NCBI GenBank assembly: GCA_963691705.1
Contig: OY829541.1
Span: forward strand, 36,969,661 to 37,033,660
Direction of reading: 5' to 3'
Source: Viola odorata
Taxonomy: Eukaryota > Streptophyta > Magnoliopsida > Malpighiales > Violaceae
DNA length: 64,000 nucleotides
Both the position numbers and the translations under genes were made by a program. The notes beneath the pieces were generated by a model. The model ran no database searches. It was not told the DNA's origin and saw nothing but the letters and a program-made list of their open reading frames with translations. Of this stretch, positions 11,166 to 22,300 are shown one piece after another; position 1 is the stretch's first letter, and each line of letters opens with the position of its first letter.

Positions 11166-13776
11166 GAAGAGGAGAGTGAGGAAGAAGAGGCGTCGGATCA
11201 TGAAACTAGGGTTTGTGATCCGGTTACCCTAGTAGCTCGGAGAACTTTGAGTGTGCAACCCAGAGCCGAGACTCGTGAGGAGGAACAAAGAGAGAACCTA
11301 TTCCATGCTAGGTGCCACATTGGTACTAAGGTATGCTCTCTTATTATTGACAATGGATCTTGTACTAATTGTGCTAGTACACTTCTTGTGCACAAGTTAG
11401 GGTTATCTGCCGTCAAGCATCCCAAGCCGTACACTTTGCAATGGATGAATGATGGAGTCGGCCTTAGGGTGGTTAAACAAGTGTTGGTGAGCTTTTCTAT
11501 TGGGAAATACAAGGATAAAGTATGGTGTGATGTAGTCCCAATGCAATCGTCACATGTGCTGCTTGGCTGACCTTGGCAATTCGACCGCAACGCCATTCAC
11601 GAAGGAAAAAGCAATCGATACAAGCTTGAGAAGGAAGGAGTGAAGTTTACACTCGCACCCCTTACACCTAAGCAAGTGCTTGAGGACCAGCTCTGGTTGG
11701 AAAAGTCCTATGCTGAATTTGAGGCCTCACGGTTTCTAGACAAAAGAATTGATGAAAACAGCCCCCGTGAAAAAAAGTGAGCACGGGTTTGAAAGAAAAG
11801 AAAAGAATGAAAACAGCCCCCGTGAAAAAAATGAGCACGGGTTAAAAACAGAAAAGAAAGAGCTTGAAAAAGAAAAGAAAAGAAAGTAAACTTGTATGCG
11901 AAAGCAAAAGATTTGTGCCGAGCGCTTGTTTTACAAAAATAGTTTTGTGGCGAGAATCGCCCTTTGATTCTTCTTCGCTTTAAATCTTTTTGTTTGAGCA
12001 CTACTAACCTTGATCCTTTAGCTTCTGTGCCTTCTTCTATCTTGGCTGTTTTGCAGGAGTTCAAGGATGTAACACCCGAAGAGATGCCAGCCGGTTTGCC
12101 CCCAATCCGCGGCATAGAGCACCAAATTGATTTTGTGCCAGGTTCGACTATCCCAAACAGACCAGCCTATAGGAGCAACCCCGAGGAGACAAAGGAACTT
12201 CAGCGGCAGGTTGATGAGCTCCTTAGCAAGGGATATGTCCGGGAGAGCTTGTCTCCATGCGCCGTTCCAGTGCTTTTAGTGCCAAAGAAAAATGGAACTT
12301 GGCGAATGTGTGTTGACTGTCGAGCTGTCAATAAAATTACGGTAAAGTATCGTCACCCCATACCTCGCTTAGATGATATGTTAGATGAGCTTAGTGGTAG
12401 TGTAATCTTTTCTAAAATTGATCTCATGAGCGGCTATCATCAAATTAGAATGAAAGAGGGTGATGAATGGAAAACGGCATTTAAAACAAAGTATGGATAT
12501 GAATGGTTAGTGATGCCGTTTGGACTGACTAATGACCCAAGTACTTTCATGCGACTTATGAACCATGTTCTTAGGCGTTTCATAGGAAAATTTGTTGTTG
12601 TGTACTTTGATGACATCTTAGTTTATAGCAAGTCTTTGCATGATCATGTTTTACACCTTAAGGAAATTTTTCTAACCTTGCGTGAAGAGAAGCTTTATGC
12701 TAAACTCTCCAAGTGCTCTTTTGCTTTAGAACAGGTTGAGTTTTTAGGATTTCTCGTGGGCAAGGATGGTGTGAAGGTGGATGAAGCGAAGGTGCAAGCG
12801 ATCAAGGAGTGGCCTACGCCGAAAACAGCAAGCGACATCCGCTCCTTTCACGGCTTAGCTTCCTTTTATCGACGTTTCATTCGTGATTTTAGTACTCTTG
12901 CTGCCCCACTTAATGACCTAACTAAGAAACATGTTGATTTCAGGTGGGAGGAGCCTCAAGAGGCCGCATTCCAAGCGTTGAAGGACAAGCTGTCCAATGC
13001 GCCCGTGTTAGCCCTTCTTGACTTTGACAAACCGTTTGAGTTGGAGTGCGACGCGAGTGGAATCGGTATAGGTGCTGTTTTGATGCAAGAGAAGAAGCCA
13101 ATAGCCTTCTTTAGTGAGAAGATCAAGGATGCTCAGTTGCGTTATCCAACGTATGACAAAGAGCTTTATGCACTAGTTAGGGCTTTCGAGGTTTGGCAAC
13201 ACTACTTGATGCCGAGGGAATTTGTGGTGCATACCGACCACTTGAGCCTCAAATACCTAAAGGGACAAGGGAAGTTGAATAGGAGACATGCCGTGTGGCT
13301 GGAGTTCTTGGAAGCTTTCCCTTATCACATCAAGTACAAGGAAGGAAAAGACAATGTTGTGGCCGACGCATTGTCTAGGAGGTATGCCTTGATCTCTTCG
13401 TTAAGTGTCAAATTTTTAGGGTTTTCTCAAATAATTCCACTCTACCCTACTGATTTGGATTTTGGTGAGATCTATAAGACTTGTGATTCCATGGCTGATG
13501 TAAAATTTTATACGCATGAAAACTATCTGTTTCGGAGCAAGCGCCTTTGCATTCCTAAGTGTTCTTTGCGTGAATTACTTGTGCATGAATCACATAGTGG
13601 TGGATTGATGGGCCACTTTGGCATTAATAAAACCTATGACATGCTGAAATCACACTTTTATTGGCCTAAAATAAGACGTGATGTTGTGCGTGTGATTGCT
13701 AGATGTGTAGTTTGCCAAAGGGCAAAATCTCGGTTAGCTAGTCATGGTGAGTTTATGCCGCTACCCGTACCTTCCC
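11166..13776 (+). pseudogene. Element B pol: protease, RT, RNase H, integrase N-terminus (broken)
   Basis: The protease (IIDNGSCTNCAS near 11343) ends at TGA 11568-11570, where relatives read LGRPWQFD (CGA to TGA). The PR-RT linker (about 11740-11890) holds two copies of a GAAAACAGCCCCCGTGAAAAA unit; the first has an extra base that shifts the frame. RT-RNase H-integrase is open again from 11964: FSKID near 12412, YFDD near 12605, CDASG near 13050, zinc finger near 13565-13720. KYGYEW lacks one residue of the usual KYGLYEW, and TNDPST replaces TNAPST. The R1 insertion (TSD TTCCC, 13772-13776) interrupts it after PLPVPS. Confidence 0.92.
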
Positions 13777-14403
13777 TGATAAGTGCTCAACTTTTGTTTT
13801 GGATAGAAGGAGGCCGAATTGCTGTTCTTGAGCTGGATCTAGTCCTCTTGTGAGAGGTTGGCAGCTTGGATGGATGAATGGATGAAGGTGCTTTTAGTGT
13901 TCAAATGGAGTATGTGTTGCAGCGGAAATGGATGATGTTTAGAGGTGTTTCGATGATGAACATAATAGGAACTTAACTAATTAGAAAACCCTCTTGATTA
14001 GCAAACCAAGCAACCTTTCTATAAACTAGTTAAGGATCTCTCTTTTCTGATTTAAGAACAAAGCTCAAGAGCTTAATTACAAGAAGAGATATAAGATAAA
14101 CAATGGTTTTCAGCCCTAATGGCACCGGTTACCAAGAACCCTAAGTTACACTAGTTTACTCTAAGAATTGGCCAAAGAGAATATCATCAAAATCAAAGGC
14201 AAGCTATAAAAGAGGCTATCTCCTTCTATTTATAGCTTGAGAATTATTACATGAGAAAACCCTAAATAACCCTTCATTTAAACCTAGGAAGGCCGGCTGA
14301 CTTGATCACCAAAATAGTCCCTAATGTGCTAGTTTTCGCCGTGAGATCCAAGGCTAGTCCGGGCAAGGCATAAGGACGAGCTGGAGCCTTTAAGCTCATA
14401 TCA
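13777..14403 (-). repeat. 3' LTR of R1 (627 bp)
   Basis: Its + strand ends are TGATAAGTGC and GCTCATATCA. The reverse PPT TCCCATCCCCCTTTG follows. It contains the perfect palindrome arms CAAGCTATAAA and TTTATAGCTTG around the TATA box (about 14203-14241) and the CCTCTcacaAGAGG stem-loop with ACTAGATCC (13837-13858). Confidence 0.95.
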
Positions 14404-15377
14404 TCCCATCCCCCTTTGAAGAGATTCGTCCTCGAATCTAAGCTTTGGAGGGTGTGGGGTTCCAAAAGTGGAGTGAGAGTCTTCAAGCTCGTATCATCCC
14501 CTCCCCCTTTGAGGAGATTCGACCTCGAATCTATAGGGTCCATCCCTTGCAAGGCCAAACGGGTCAAGGCATGCTCATAGCTTGTGGATACACACGGAAC
14601 CCTCCAACGACAACTCTCGGTGCATATAGGCCAAGGTGGAGGCCTTCCTCGGGGAAGACATGTAGGTGCGGGCAGAAAACAACCAAGAACAATCAAGGAT
14701 TGGCCATAAGGGTGCAAGGAGGTGGCTCGGGCCAAGTGCGAACTCCTAGAAGTGGGAGGGACCGTGAGGCCACTTGAAGGCACCTCAAATGGGAAGAAGT
14801 GTGCACTGCCAATCTGCCCAAAAGTAAGGAGAAACGGATCCACAATTCTATGTATAGGCACCCTCGGAATGATGGAGAAGGCACTACTCACGGACTGAAA
14901 TTTGCGCTGCAATGCAAGGCAATGAGCGGCTGTCTTATGGCAATCTGAAGTAGACTCATCCGAAACTAGTAACTTCTCCTCAAATGGAGTCAACTCAACC
15001 TCCACAAGTGATGGTGATTCGGCCGAAACCTTACTAGAACCAAGCGGCACTAAACTCTCCTTATGCGGGCTATTTGGTACACACTCAACCCGGCTGGACC
15101 TTGCAATAATTGCCTCTACTTGGCGTTGAAATTCAGCCACCGCATCCACAAGATGCGCTTGGTAGTGCTCGATGTGATAAGGAGCCGTGAGGGCATGAGG
15201 TCCTCGATCCATGACATATGTAGTGGGTTCGTGGCCATAGCTAGGAGTGGGAGGAACCGATTGGTAAGTAGGAGGAGGCGGTGTCCAACGGTCAAGGTGG
15301 GGGGGCTGCTCAACATGATACCAAGATGCGTGGCTAGTAGGAGCAACCCTCAAATGCGGCGGCACGTAGGAAGACAT
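14274..15377 (-). CDS. R1 ORF: Ser/Pro-rich protein of unknown function, begins MSSYVPPHLR
   Basis: The ATG at 15377 directly follows a splice-acceptor-like TTTTGTAGGAATTTTTCT tract, so I prefer it to one nine codons upstream. There are 367 codons. The N-terminus has YVPPHLR, then Pro/Tyr/His-rich sequence and a short helical part (AEFQRQVEAIIARSS). A conserved C-terminal half follows: TPFEEKLLVSDE, CHKTAAHCLALQRKFQS, SAFSIIPRVPIHR, PPPWPICTES and VPCVSTSYEHALTRLA. The frame passes two polypurine tracts (DSRSNLLKGGGDD, DSRTNLFKGGWDD) into the LTR. It has no similarity I can see to gag or pol. Relatives are in I, F and L. Confidence 0.8.
   Translation of the reverse strand: MSSYVPPHLRVAPTSHASWYHVEQPPHLDRWTPPPPTYQSVPPTPSYGHEPTTYVMDRGPHALTAPYHIEHYQAHLVDAVAEFQRQVEAIIARSSRVECVPNSPHKESLVPLGSSKVSAESPSLVEVELTPFEEKLLVSDESTSDCHKTAAHCLALQRKFQSVSSAFSIIPRVPIHRIVDPFLLTFGQIGSAHFFPFEVPSSGLTVPPTSRSSHLARATSLHPYGQSLIVLGCFLPAPTCLPRGRPPPWPICTESCRWRVPCVSTSYEHALTRLALQGMDPIDSRSNLLKGGGDDTSLKTLTPLLEPHTLQSLDSRTNLFKGGWDDMSLKAPARPYALPGLALDLTAKTSTLGTILVIKSAGLPRFK
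14490..14527 (-). other. Second, internal polypurine tract plus LTR-start-like sequence in R1
   Basis: TCATCCCCTCCCCCTTTGAGG on the + strand is a second copy of the true PPT/LTR junction at 14401-14438. Read on the minus strand, it is followed by TGATACGAGCTTGAAG, like the start of the F-family LTR. The same doubling is found in I and, in another form, in D. Confidence 0.75.
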
Positions 15378-16727
15378 AGAAAAATTCCTACAAAAGGAAC
15401 ACAAAAACAGTAGATAGAAAACAAGGGGTTAAGCTCTCCCTCACGTGTTTCACGCTCGTGTTTGTCACTCTTAAATACTCACACTTTTCTCTCACACTCT
15501 TATCTCAATCGCAAACCAGTCACCAAAGCTAGAAAGACTCGAAGAATCAACTAGGGTTTAAGGAATGCAAGAGAACCAAGGTAAGAAAGAAAGGCAAGGA
15601 AAGCCGCACTATTGCCCAAGGAAAAATGGATTTAATTTGGGAAGTAAATGGACTTAGAGAAGAGTAGGACGTGTGGAAACAAAGAAGAAAACAGCAAAAC
15701 ACAAGCTACTCAAGAAGAAAAGAAAGACTCAAAACTGAAATTTCGAGTGCAAACTGCGCACTGATTTTGAATTGGCTAGAAGTATGTGAAACCAACAGAA
15801 TTAGGAGAAGTGTACAACATAAGAGTTGTTCCACTCAGACTGAAGTTTAATCTGTAAAAATTTCAGAAGTGTTTGAGGGCAAATACCCTCTCAAAAGGGA
15901 AAAAGCCGAAACTATTCAAAAGGAAAAATTCGAAAAAGAAAATCCGAATTGGAATGCACAAATTGAAAGCCGAAACTTGTGTTCTTCCACAAGGACACTT
16001 CAAAAACAATGTAATTCACTTCAAATGCATACACACAAGTAGTCTCTTGCTTATGACTCAATTGCTTCACTCTACTTTTTTTTTTTTGAGTGTTAGGAAC
16101 TTGATCACTTTTTTTTTTTTGTTTTTTGTTTTTATCTTTCTTTTAGTTCCTTGCTCTTTTCTTTTCTATTTTTGCAATGAGTGAAGAAAGCTCACTTGTA
16201 TGACATGTATCCTTGAAAGAAGAAGAAGTGAAAGACAAGTAGTTTTGCTCTTGAAATTTTTTTCACTAAAAGCCAAAAGTGATGTGGCAAGTGAAAGTGA
16301 TGTGTCCAAAAGTGTGTGGATGACAAGGCAAGTGACAAGGCAAGTGATGTGGCTGTGTATGACAAGCAACCTAAGTGTAAGGATGTGAAATTAGGGCCGG
16401 CCTAGAGTAAGGAGCAAGCTGAAATGCTTGGCTCTCAATTGAAGCAAATACTAGGCTCACAATCAAGGTGATGTGGCCGGCTAGGGTTGGACAAGCAATT
16501 TCAGCACTTTAGCAAGAAAACAAGCAAGTCCACATGGCTCTCAAGGCCACCATAGGAGGCTCCAATAACTTCAGCAGCAATTACACTTAAGAAGAAGCAA
16601 ATTCGTCCATTTTGATGCACACAAACACAAACAATTTCAGCAATTGTGTTCTTCCAAAATTCAGCACACTAAAAGACAAGAATTTCTTCAAGAACACCAA
16701 ATTTTTCAAATGAAGTGGGAATGATTC

Positions 16728-16757
16728 CTATGGTAGAAAACAATGTTTAAACCATAG
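16728..16757 (-). other. Leader hairpin HP2 of R1
   Basis: Arms CTATGGT (16728-16734) and ACCATAG (16751-16757) are perfect complements around a 16-nt loop. Confidence 0.65.
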
Positions 16758-16868
16758 AAAAAAAGAATCAAGGTGTTTGAACCGAAGAAACTCAAGAAAA
16801 TGAAGTTTTAACCGAAGAGAGGAACGGTTATGAAAAACAGAAAAATTTCAGCACAAAGGAAAGAAGTT

Positions 16869-16898
16869 CTACGGTAGAGAAGATGATTCTAACCATAG
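16869..16898 (-). other. Leader hairpin HP1 of R1
   Basis: CTACGGT (16869-16875) and ACCATAG (16892-16898) on the + strand pair in the minus-strand transcript with one G-U wobble. In I the same stem is fully Watson-Crick. Confidence 0.6.
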
Positions 16899-17346
16899 AA
16901 ATGAAGAGGAGAATAAGAAAAACCAACCTAAAATTACGAAAATAGACAGGAAGACTCCTAAGGCACCGATCTACAACTTTGTAGAAGGATGGGAACACAG
17001 ATTCCAAGTGGAAGACTCTCAAAACAGACACACAAATCAAACTGTTTTTCTCGCGCGATTTCTGCACACTTTTCTTCCAAGGCCGAAAAGTATGCAAAGA
17101 TCACTGAGTTAGCAGCCGACACAAAAATAACATTTTCTCTAATCAGATAGACGATTAAGCACAGAAATTTTCAGAAGTTTATGATGGCGGAAACGCACAG
17201 AAAAGCAAAAAGAAAACAGACACAAAACTGGTTCCTGGACAGAAAAATCTGTCCAACAACAACAACACAAAGATGATATTGGGGATACGAATTTAATGGA
17301 GGAAACGGAAGAATAACAAGAAAAACCAACCTAGAGGACAGCTGAA

Positions 17347-17358
17347 GCTCCGCTACCA
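17347..17358 (-). promoter_or_regulatory. Primer-binding site of R1
   Basis: GCTCCGCTACCA on the + strand, that is TGGTAGCGGAGC on the element strand, lies two bases from the LTR. Confidence 0.75.
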
Positions 17359-17360
17359 CT

Positions 17361-17987
17361 TGATAAGTGCTCAACTTTTGTTTTGGATAGAAGGAGGCCG
17401 AATTGCTGTTCTTGAGTTGGATCTAGTCCTCTTGTGAGAGGTTGGCAGCTTGGATGGATGAACGGATGAAGGTGCTTTTAGTGTTCAAATGGAGTATGTG
17501 TTGCAGCGGAAATGGATGATGTTTAGAGGTGTTTCGATGATGAACATAATAGGAACTTAACTAATTAGAAAACCCTCTTGATTAGCAAACCAAGCAACCT
17601 TTCTATAAACTAGTTAAGGATCTCTCTTTTCTGATTTAAGAACAAAGCTCAAGAGCTTAATTACAAGAAGAGATATAAGATAAACAATGGTTTTCAGCCC
17701 TAATGGCACCGGTTACCAAGAACCCTAAGTTACACTAGTTTACTCTAAGAATTGGCCAAAGAGAATATCATCAAAATCAAAGGCAAGCTATAAAAGAGGC
17801 TATCTCCTTCTATTTATAGCTTGAGAATTATTACATGAGAAAACCCTAAATAACCCTTCATTTAAACCTAGGAAGGCCGGCTGACTTGATCACCAAAATA
17901 GTCCCTAATGTGCTAGTTTTCGCCGTGAGATCCAAGGCTAGTCCGGGCAAGGCATAAGGACGAGTTGGAGCCTTTAAGCTCATATCA
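17361..17987 (-). repeat. 5' LTR of R1 (627 bp)
   Basis: It is the same length as the left copy, with about three single-base differences (for example AGTTGGATC against AGCTGGATC). The TSD TTCCC follows at 17988-17992. Confidence 0.95.
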
Positions 17988-18487
17988 TTCCCAACCTTGG
18001 ACCGATCTGTCCATGGACTTCATTGTAGGTTTACCTAAATCTTGGGATGGTAAGGATGGTATATTTGTTGTTGTGGATCGATTTTCCAAAATGGCGCACT
18101 TTTTGCCTTGTAAAAATACTAGTGATGCGTCTCAGGTTGCTACTATATTCTTTAGAGAGGTAGTCCGCCTCCATGGTATGCCTATTAGTATTGTTAGTGA
18201 CCGTGATGGAAGATTTTTGAGCCACTTTTGGCGAGTGTTGTGGAGTCGCCTTGGAACTAAATTGTTGTATTCGACTTCTTGTCACCCTCAAACCGACGGC
18301 CAAACTGAGGTCATTAACCGTACTGTAGGGTCTCTTTTACGCTCTTTAGTTACCAAATATGTTTCTAAATGGACTGATCATTTGCCTTTCATGGAGTTTG
18401 CTTATAATCGTTCAATCCATTCTACTACAAATTGTTCACCTTTTGAAGTAGTTTATGGCTTTAATCCGCTAACTCCCATGGATTTGA
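17988..18487 (+). pseudogene. Element B integrase, catalytic core segment
   Basis: The sequence resumes the integrase after R1 at PWTDLSMDF. It holds the first catalytic Asp (SMDF near 18013), the second (IVSDRD near 18193) and Glu ([10 protein letters not shown] near 18288-18316), then [10 protein letters not shown]. It stops at 18487 where R2 inserted (TSD TTTGA, 18483-18487 and 26025-26029). This stretch itself is open; the gene is broken elsewhere. Confidence 0.92.
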
Positions 18488-19396
18488 TGATACGATCCTG
18501 GTTCCTTAGGATGCGTAGCACCAATTTTGATCTTTGTTCAAAGACGGATTTCCTGCGGAAATAAATAACTCGACAAGTACGAGCTTAGACCACTTAGCTA
18601 ACCTGTGCTGAGAGCCCTAATCGATTTCAAGTCAAGGGTCTTGAATCGGATTCTTAGGACTAGACTCAACAATGTGAGAATCACACTAAGATAAACGACA
18701 CAATAATACAATTCCAAGATTTACTTGTATACGACTCAAGTATTGCGGACTCAAGAAGAACAAGGTTCAACCAACTTGAACAAGGGGCGGAGATTGAAGA
18801 GAATATCTCAATTTATCAAATAACAGCCAACCTAATAAGGAGGCAAAGTAGTTCCTTATATAGGTTACAATCAAACCCTAAAAGCAAACCTAATAGGAAT
18901 AGAAGTAGGACTTCTAAAATAGGAAGATAGCTTAACTAATTAAACTGTTTAATTACCTAATTAAGCTTAAAGTAATTTAAAGTCAACAACTTAAATCTTC
19001 AGTCAACGCGCCAGCTTCTAGACACGCGAAACGGGCAGGAGCCGTTTTGAACAATCGGCACGCGCGACAGATGAGTGAATCGGCAACGGCTGAGTGAAAC
19101 GGGCAGATGCCGATTTTGTGAGAACGGTCTGAGCCGTTTTGAACGAATTGGACAAGAGCCGTTTTGTGACAAACGGTCAAGTGCCGTTTCTAGCAGAATC
19201 ATCATCGGCTATTGTGAATGTAAGGAGATTCACAACTCTAGGGGTTTTCTCTCGAAGTGCAGCTTCCTCACTTGACATCTCACATTCCAGCTCCTTGTGA
19301 ATGAGAGATGACAATCGGTCTTGAAGCTTTCTTGCTCTGGCTCGAGTCATTGGACCAGCTGGTGGTAACGGTAGTTGGATGCGTGGATTCGCATCA
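18488..19396 (-). repeat. 3' LTR of R2 (909 bp)
   Basis: Its + strand ends are TGATACGATCC and TTCGCATCA. The last 219 bp of the pol ORF lie in it. U3 (about 19010-19190) is rich in AACGG/CCGTT words. Confidence 0.95.
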
Positions 19397-22300
19397 TTCC
19401 CTCCCCCTTCGGAAGGATTCGCCCTCGAATCCGAATCGGTATCAGCGGAAAGTCCATACTCGTCATCTGTATCAAACAACTCTAAGTCAGAAACATTGAA
19501 AGTAGAGCTAACGGCACCATACTCACTCGGCAATGCCAGTTCGTAGGCATTGTTGTTGATCTTCTCAACAATCTGGAACGGTCCGTCTCCTCTAGGAGAT
19601 AGCTTGCCACGACGTTTGTCAGGAAAACGCTCCTTGCGCATATGCAACCAGACCCAATCACCCATCTGGAACGTCACTAGCCGTCGGCCCTCGTTTCGTT
19701 TCTGCACAAGCTTGTCATTCATGCGCTCAATGTTCTGTTTTGCCTTAGCATGCAATTGCTTGACAAAATCAGCCTTTTGTGCACCATCTAAACTTACAAC
19801 ATCACTCAAAGGTAAGGGAGTTAAATCCAAAACAGTTCTAGGATTAAATCCATACACAAGTTCAAACGGCGAGTAATGAGTAGTAGAATGAACAGCACGG
19901 TTGTAAGCAAATTCAATAAACGGTAAATGATCAACCCAAGTAGTAACATGCTTACTAACTAAGGTGCGTAAAAGGGAGCCAAGAGTCCGATTTACCACCT
20001 CAGTTTGACCATCGGTTTGTGGGTGATAAGATGTAGAATACAATAATTTAGTACCAAGTTTCTTCCATAAAACACGCCAAAAATGACTAAGAAACTTAGT
20101 ATCTCTATCACTCACAATAGTTAAGGGTATACCATGCAAACGGACTACTTCACGAAAGAACAAATCAGCGACCTGAGTAGCATCACAAGTAGTAGAACAT
20201 GGAATAAAGTGGGACATCTTTGAAAATCTGTCCACCACAACAAAGACACTATCCTTTCCGTTCTTAGACCTAGGCAATCCAACGACAAAATCCATAGACA
20301 AATCGGTCCAAGGGTGAGAAGGGACAGGTAACGGCATGTATTCTCCATGACCAGCAGATTTCGACTTGGCTCGACGACATATTAAACATCTAGCAATAAT
20401 GCGGACAACATCACGCTTCATGTGAGGCCAATAAAAGTGATCATGCAATACATCCAAGGTTTTAGTCACGCCAAAGTGACCCATTAAGCCACCACTATGG
20501 GCTTCATGCACAAGTAACTCACGAAGAGAGCAATGAGGAATACACAAATGTTTGCCTTTAAACAAATAACCCTCATGCTTGTAGAATTTAGAACCAGAAA
20601 TAGAAACGCCATGCAAGTAAATAGCACCAAAATCAGAATCGGTTGCATAGAGCTCTATAATGTGCGAAAATCCAAGCAATTTGGCATCTAGAGAAGTAAT
20701 CAGCACATACCGTCGCGAGAGCGCATCGGCAACTATATTCTCTTTACCTTGCTTGTACTGAATGTGGTAAGGGAACGCCTCTATGAACTCCATCCAAACG
20801 GCATGTCGCCGATTGAGCTTCCCTTGACCCTTTAGGTACTTCAAGCTCAAATGGTCTGTGTGGATGATAAACTCCCTTGGCATCAGATAGTGTTGCCATG
20901 TTTCTAACGCTCGGACAAGGGCATAGAATTCCTTGTCGTAGGTCGGATATCGGAGCTGAGCATCCTTGAGCTTCTCACTGAAAAAGGCAATCGGCCGTTT
21001 CTCCTGCAGCAGAACGGCACCGATTCCTAATCCGCTGGCGTCGCACTCTATCTCAAACGCCTTGCTGAAGTCGGGCAATGCTAGCACGGGAGCGGCACAG
21101 AGCCGTTCCTTGAGGGTAGCAAACGCCTCCTCCTGTTGTTGCTCCCACCTGAAAACAACATTCTTTTTTGTTAAATCATTCAATGGAACGGCAATGGTGC
21201 TAAAATCCTTTACAAAATGCCGATAGAAGCTTGCTAATCCATGGAACGATCTCACATCGGTAACGGCCTTCGGCGTCGGCCATTCCCGTATTGCGCGGAT
21301 CTTCTCTTCATCCACTTTAACGCCATCTGCACTTACAATGAAACCAAGAAAACCAACTTGTTCCAATGCAAAAGAACACTTACTAGGTTTAGCATATAAT
21401 TTCTGCTCACGAAGTGTTAGAAAAACTTCCTTAAGATGTAAAACATGCTCATCCAATGATTTGCTATAGATTAAAATGTCATCAAAATAAACTACAACAA
21501 ATTTACCAATTAAGTGCCGAAGTACATGGTTCATTAATCTCATAAAGGTGCTAGGAGCATTAGTCAAGCCAAACGGCATAACCATCCATTCATATAAACC
21601 ATACTTAGTCTTAAAAGCAGTTTTCCATTCATCCCCTTCTTTCATACGAATCTGGTGGTATCCACTCATTAAATCAATTTTAGAAAATAATTTACTACCA
21701 CTTAATTCATCTAACATATCATCCAATCGAGGAATAGGATGGCGATACTTTACAGTGATTTTGTTGACTGCTCGACAATCAACACACATGCGCCAAGATC
21801 CATCCTTCTTTGGAACTAGAATGACTGGAACGGCACATGGAGACAGACTCTCCCGAACGTACCCACGCGCAAGCAAATCGTCCACTTGCCGTTGCAGTTC
21901 CTTTGTCTCCTCTAGATTGGATCGGTAAGCCGGCCGATGGGGAATTGCTGATCCAGGAACAAAGTCGATCTGATGGTCGATGCCTCGAATCGGAGGTAAG
22001 CCAGGTGGCATCGCTTCGGGTAGAACATCTCCAAATTCCTGCAAGAGAGAAGATATACCAATCGGAACGGTGTTGTGCCGTTCCGTTTCAGTGGAGGTTA
22101 AACAAGAAGAGCGAAAACGGATTAGAAGTAGAGGACGGCTTGCGTCAAAACAGTTGTTATGAGAAAGCATGGCTCTCCTCACTTCGCTCCCCTTGGCATA
22201 TACACTCAATTTCTTTTTATTTACCTCTCCTATTCTCTCAATGCCACTCTCAGCACGCTTACTCTTTTCGTGCGAATGTTTACACTCTCCCTCTGCATGC

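Larger units (their letters stand above)
15378..17346 (-). other. 5' leader of R1 (about 2 kb, no gene seen)
   Basis: It contains the CACGTG block (15442-15447), poly(T) runs near 16077-16127, the conserved 32-nt block CAAGTCCACATGGCTC... (16525-16556), and two hairpins (16728-16757 and 16869-16898). Nothing in it looks protein-coding. It aligns by eye with the leaders of I and F. Confidence 0.75.
13777..17987 (-). mobile_element. Element R1: non-autonomous LTR retrotransposon
   Basis: It has an exact TSD TTCCC (13772-13776, 17988-17992). The two 627-bp LTRs differ at about three positions by eye, so it is young. It has a PBS (17347-17358), a long leader and a single ORF of the Ser/Pro-rich family; no gag, RT or integrase. 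Element I (39421-43534) and the LTR start O (61831) are the same family. It must use proteins of another element. Confidence 0.95.

Noticed and set aside
14445..15413. Plus-strand frames within R1
   Set aside because: They are shadows of the minus-strand ORF, which has family support in I and F.
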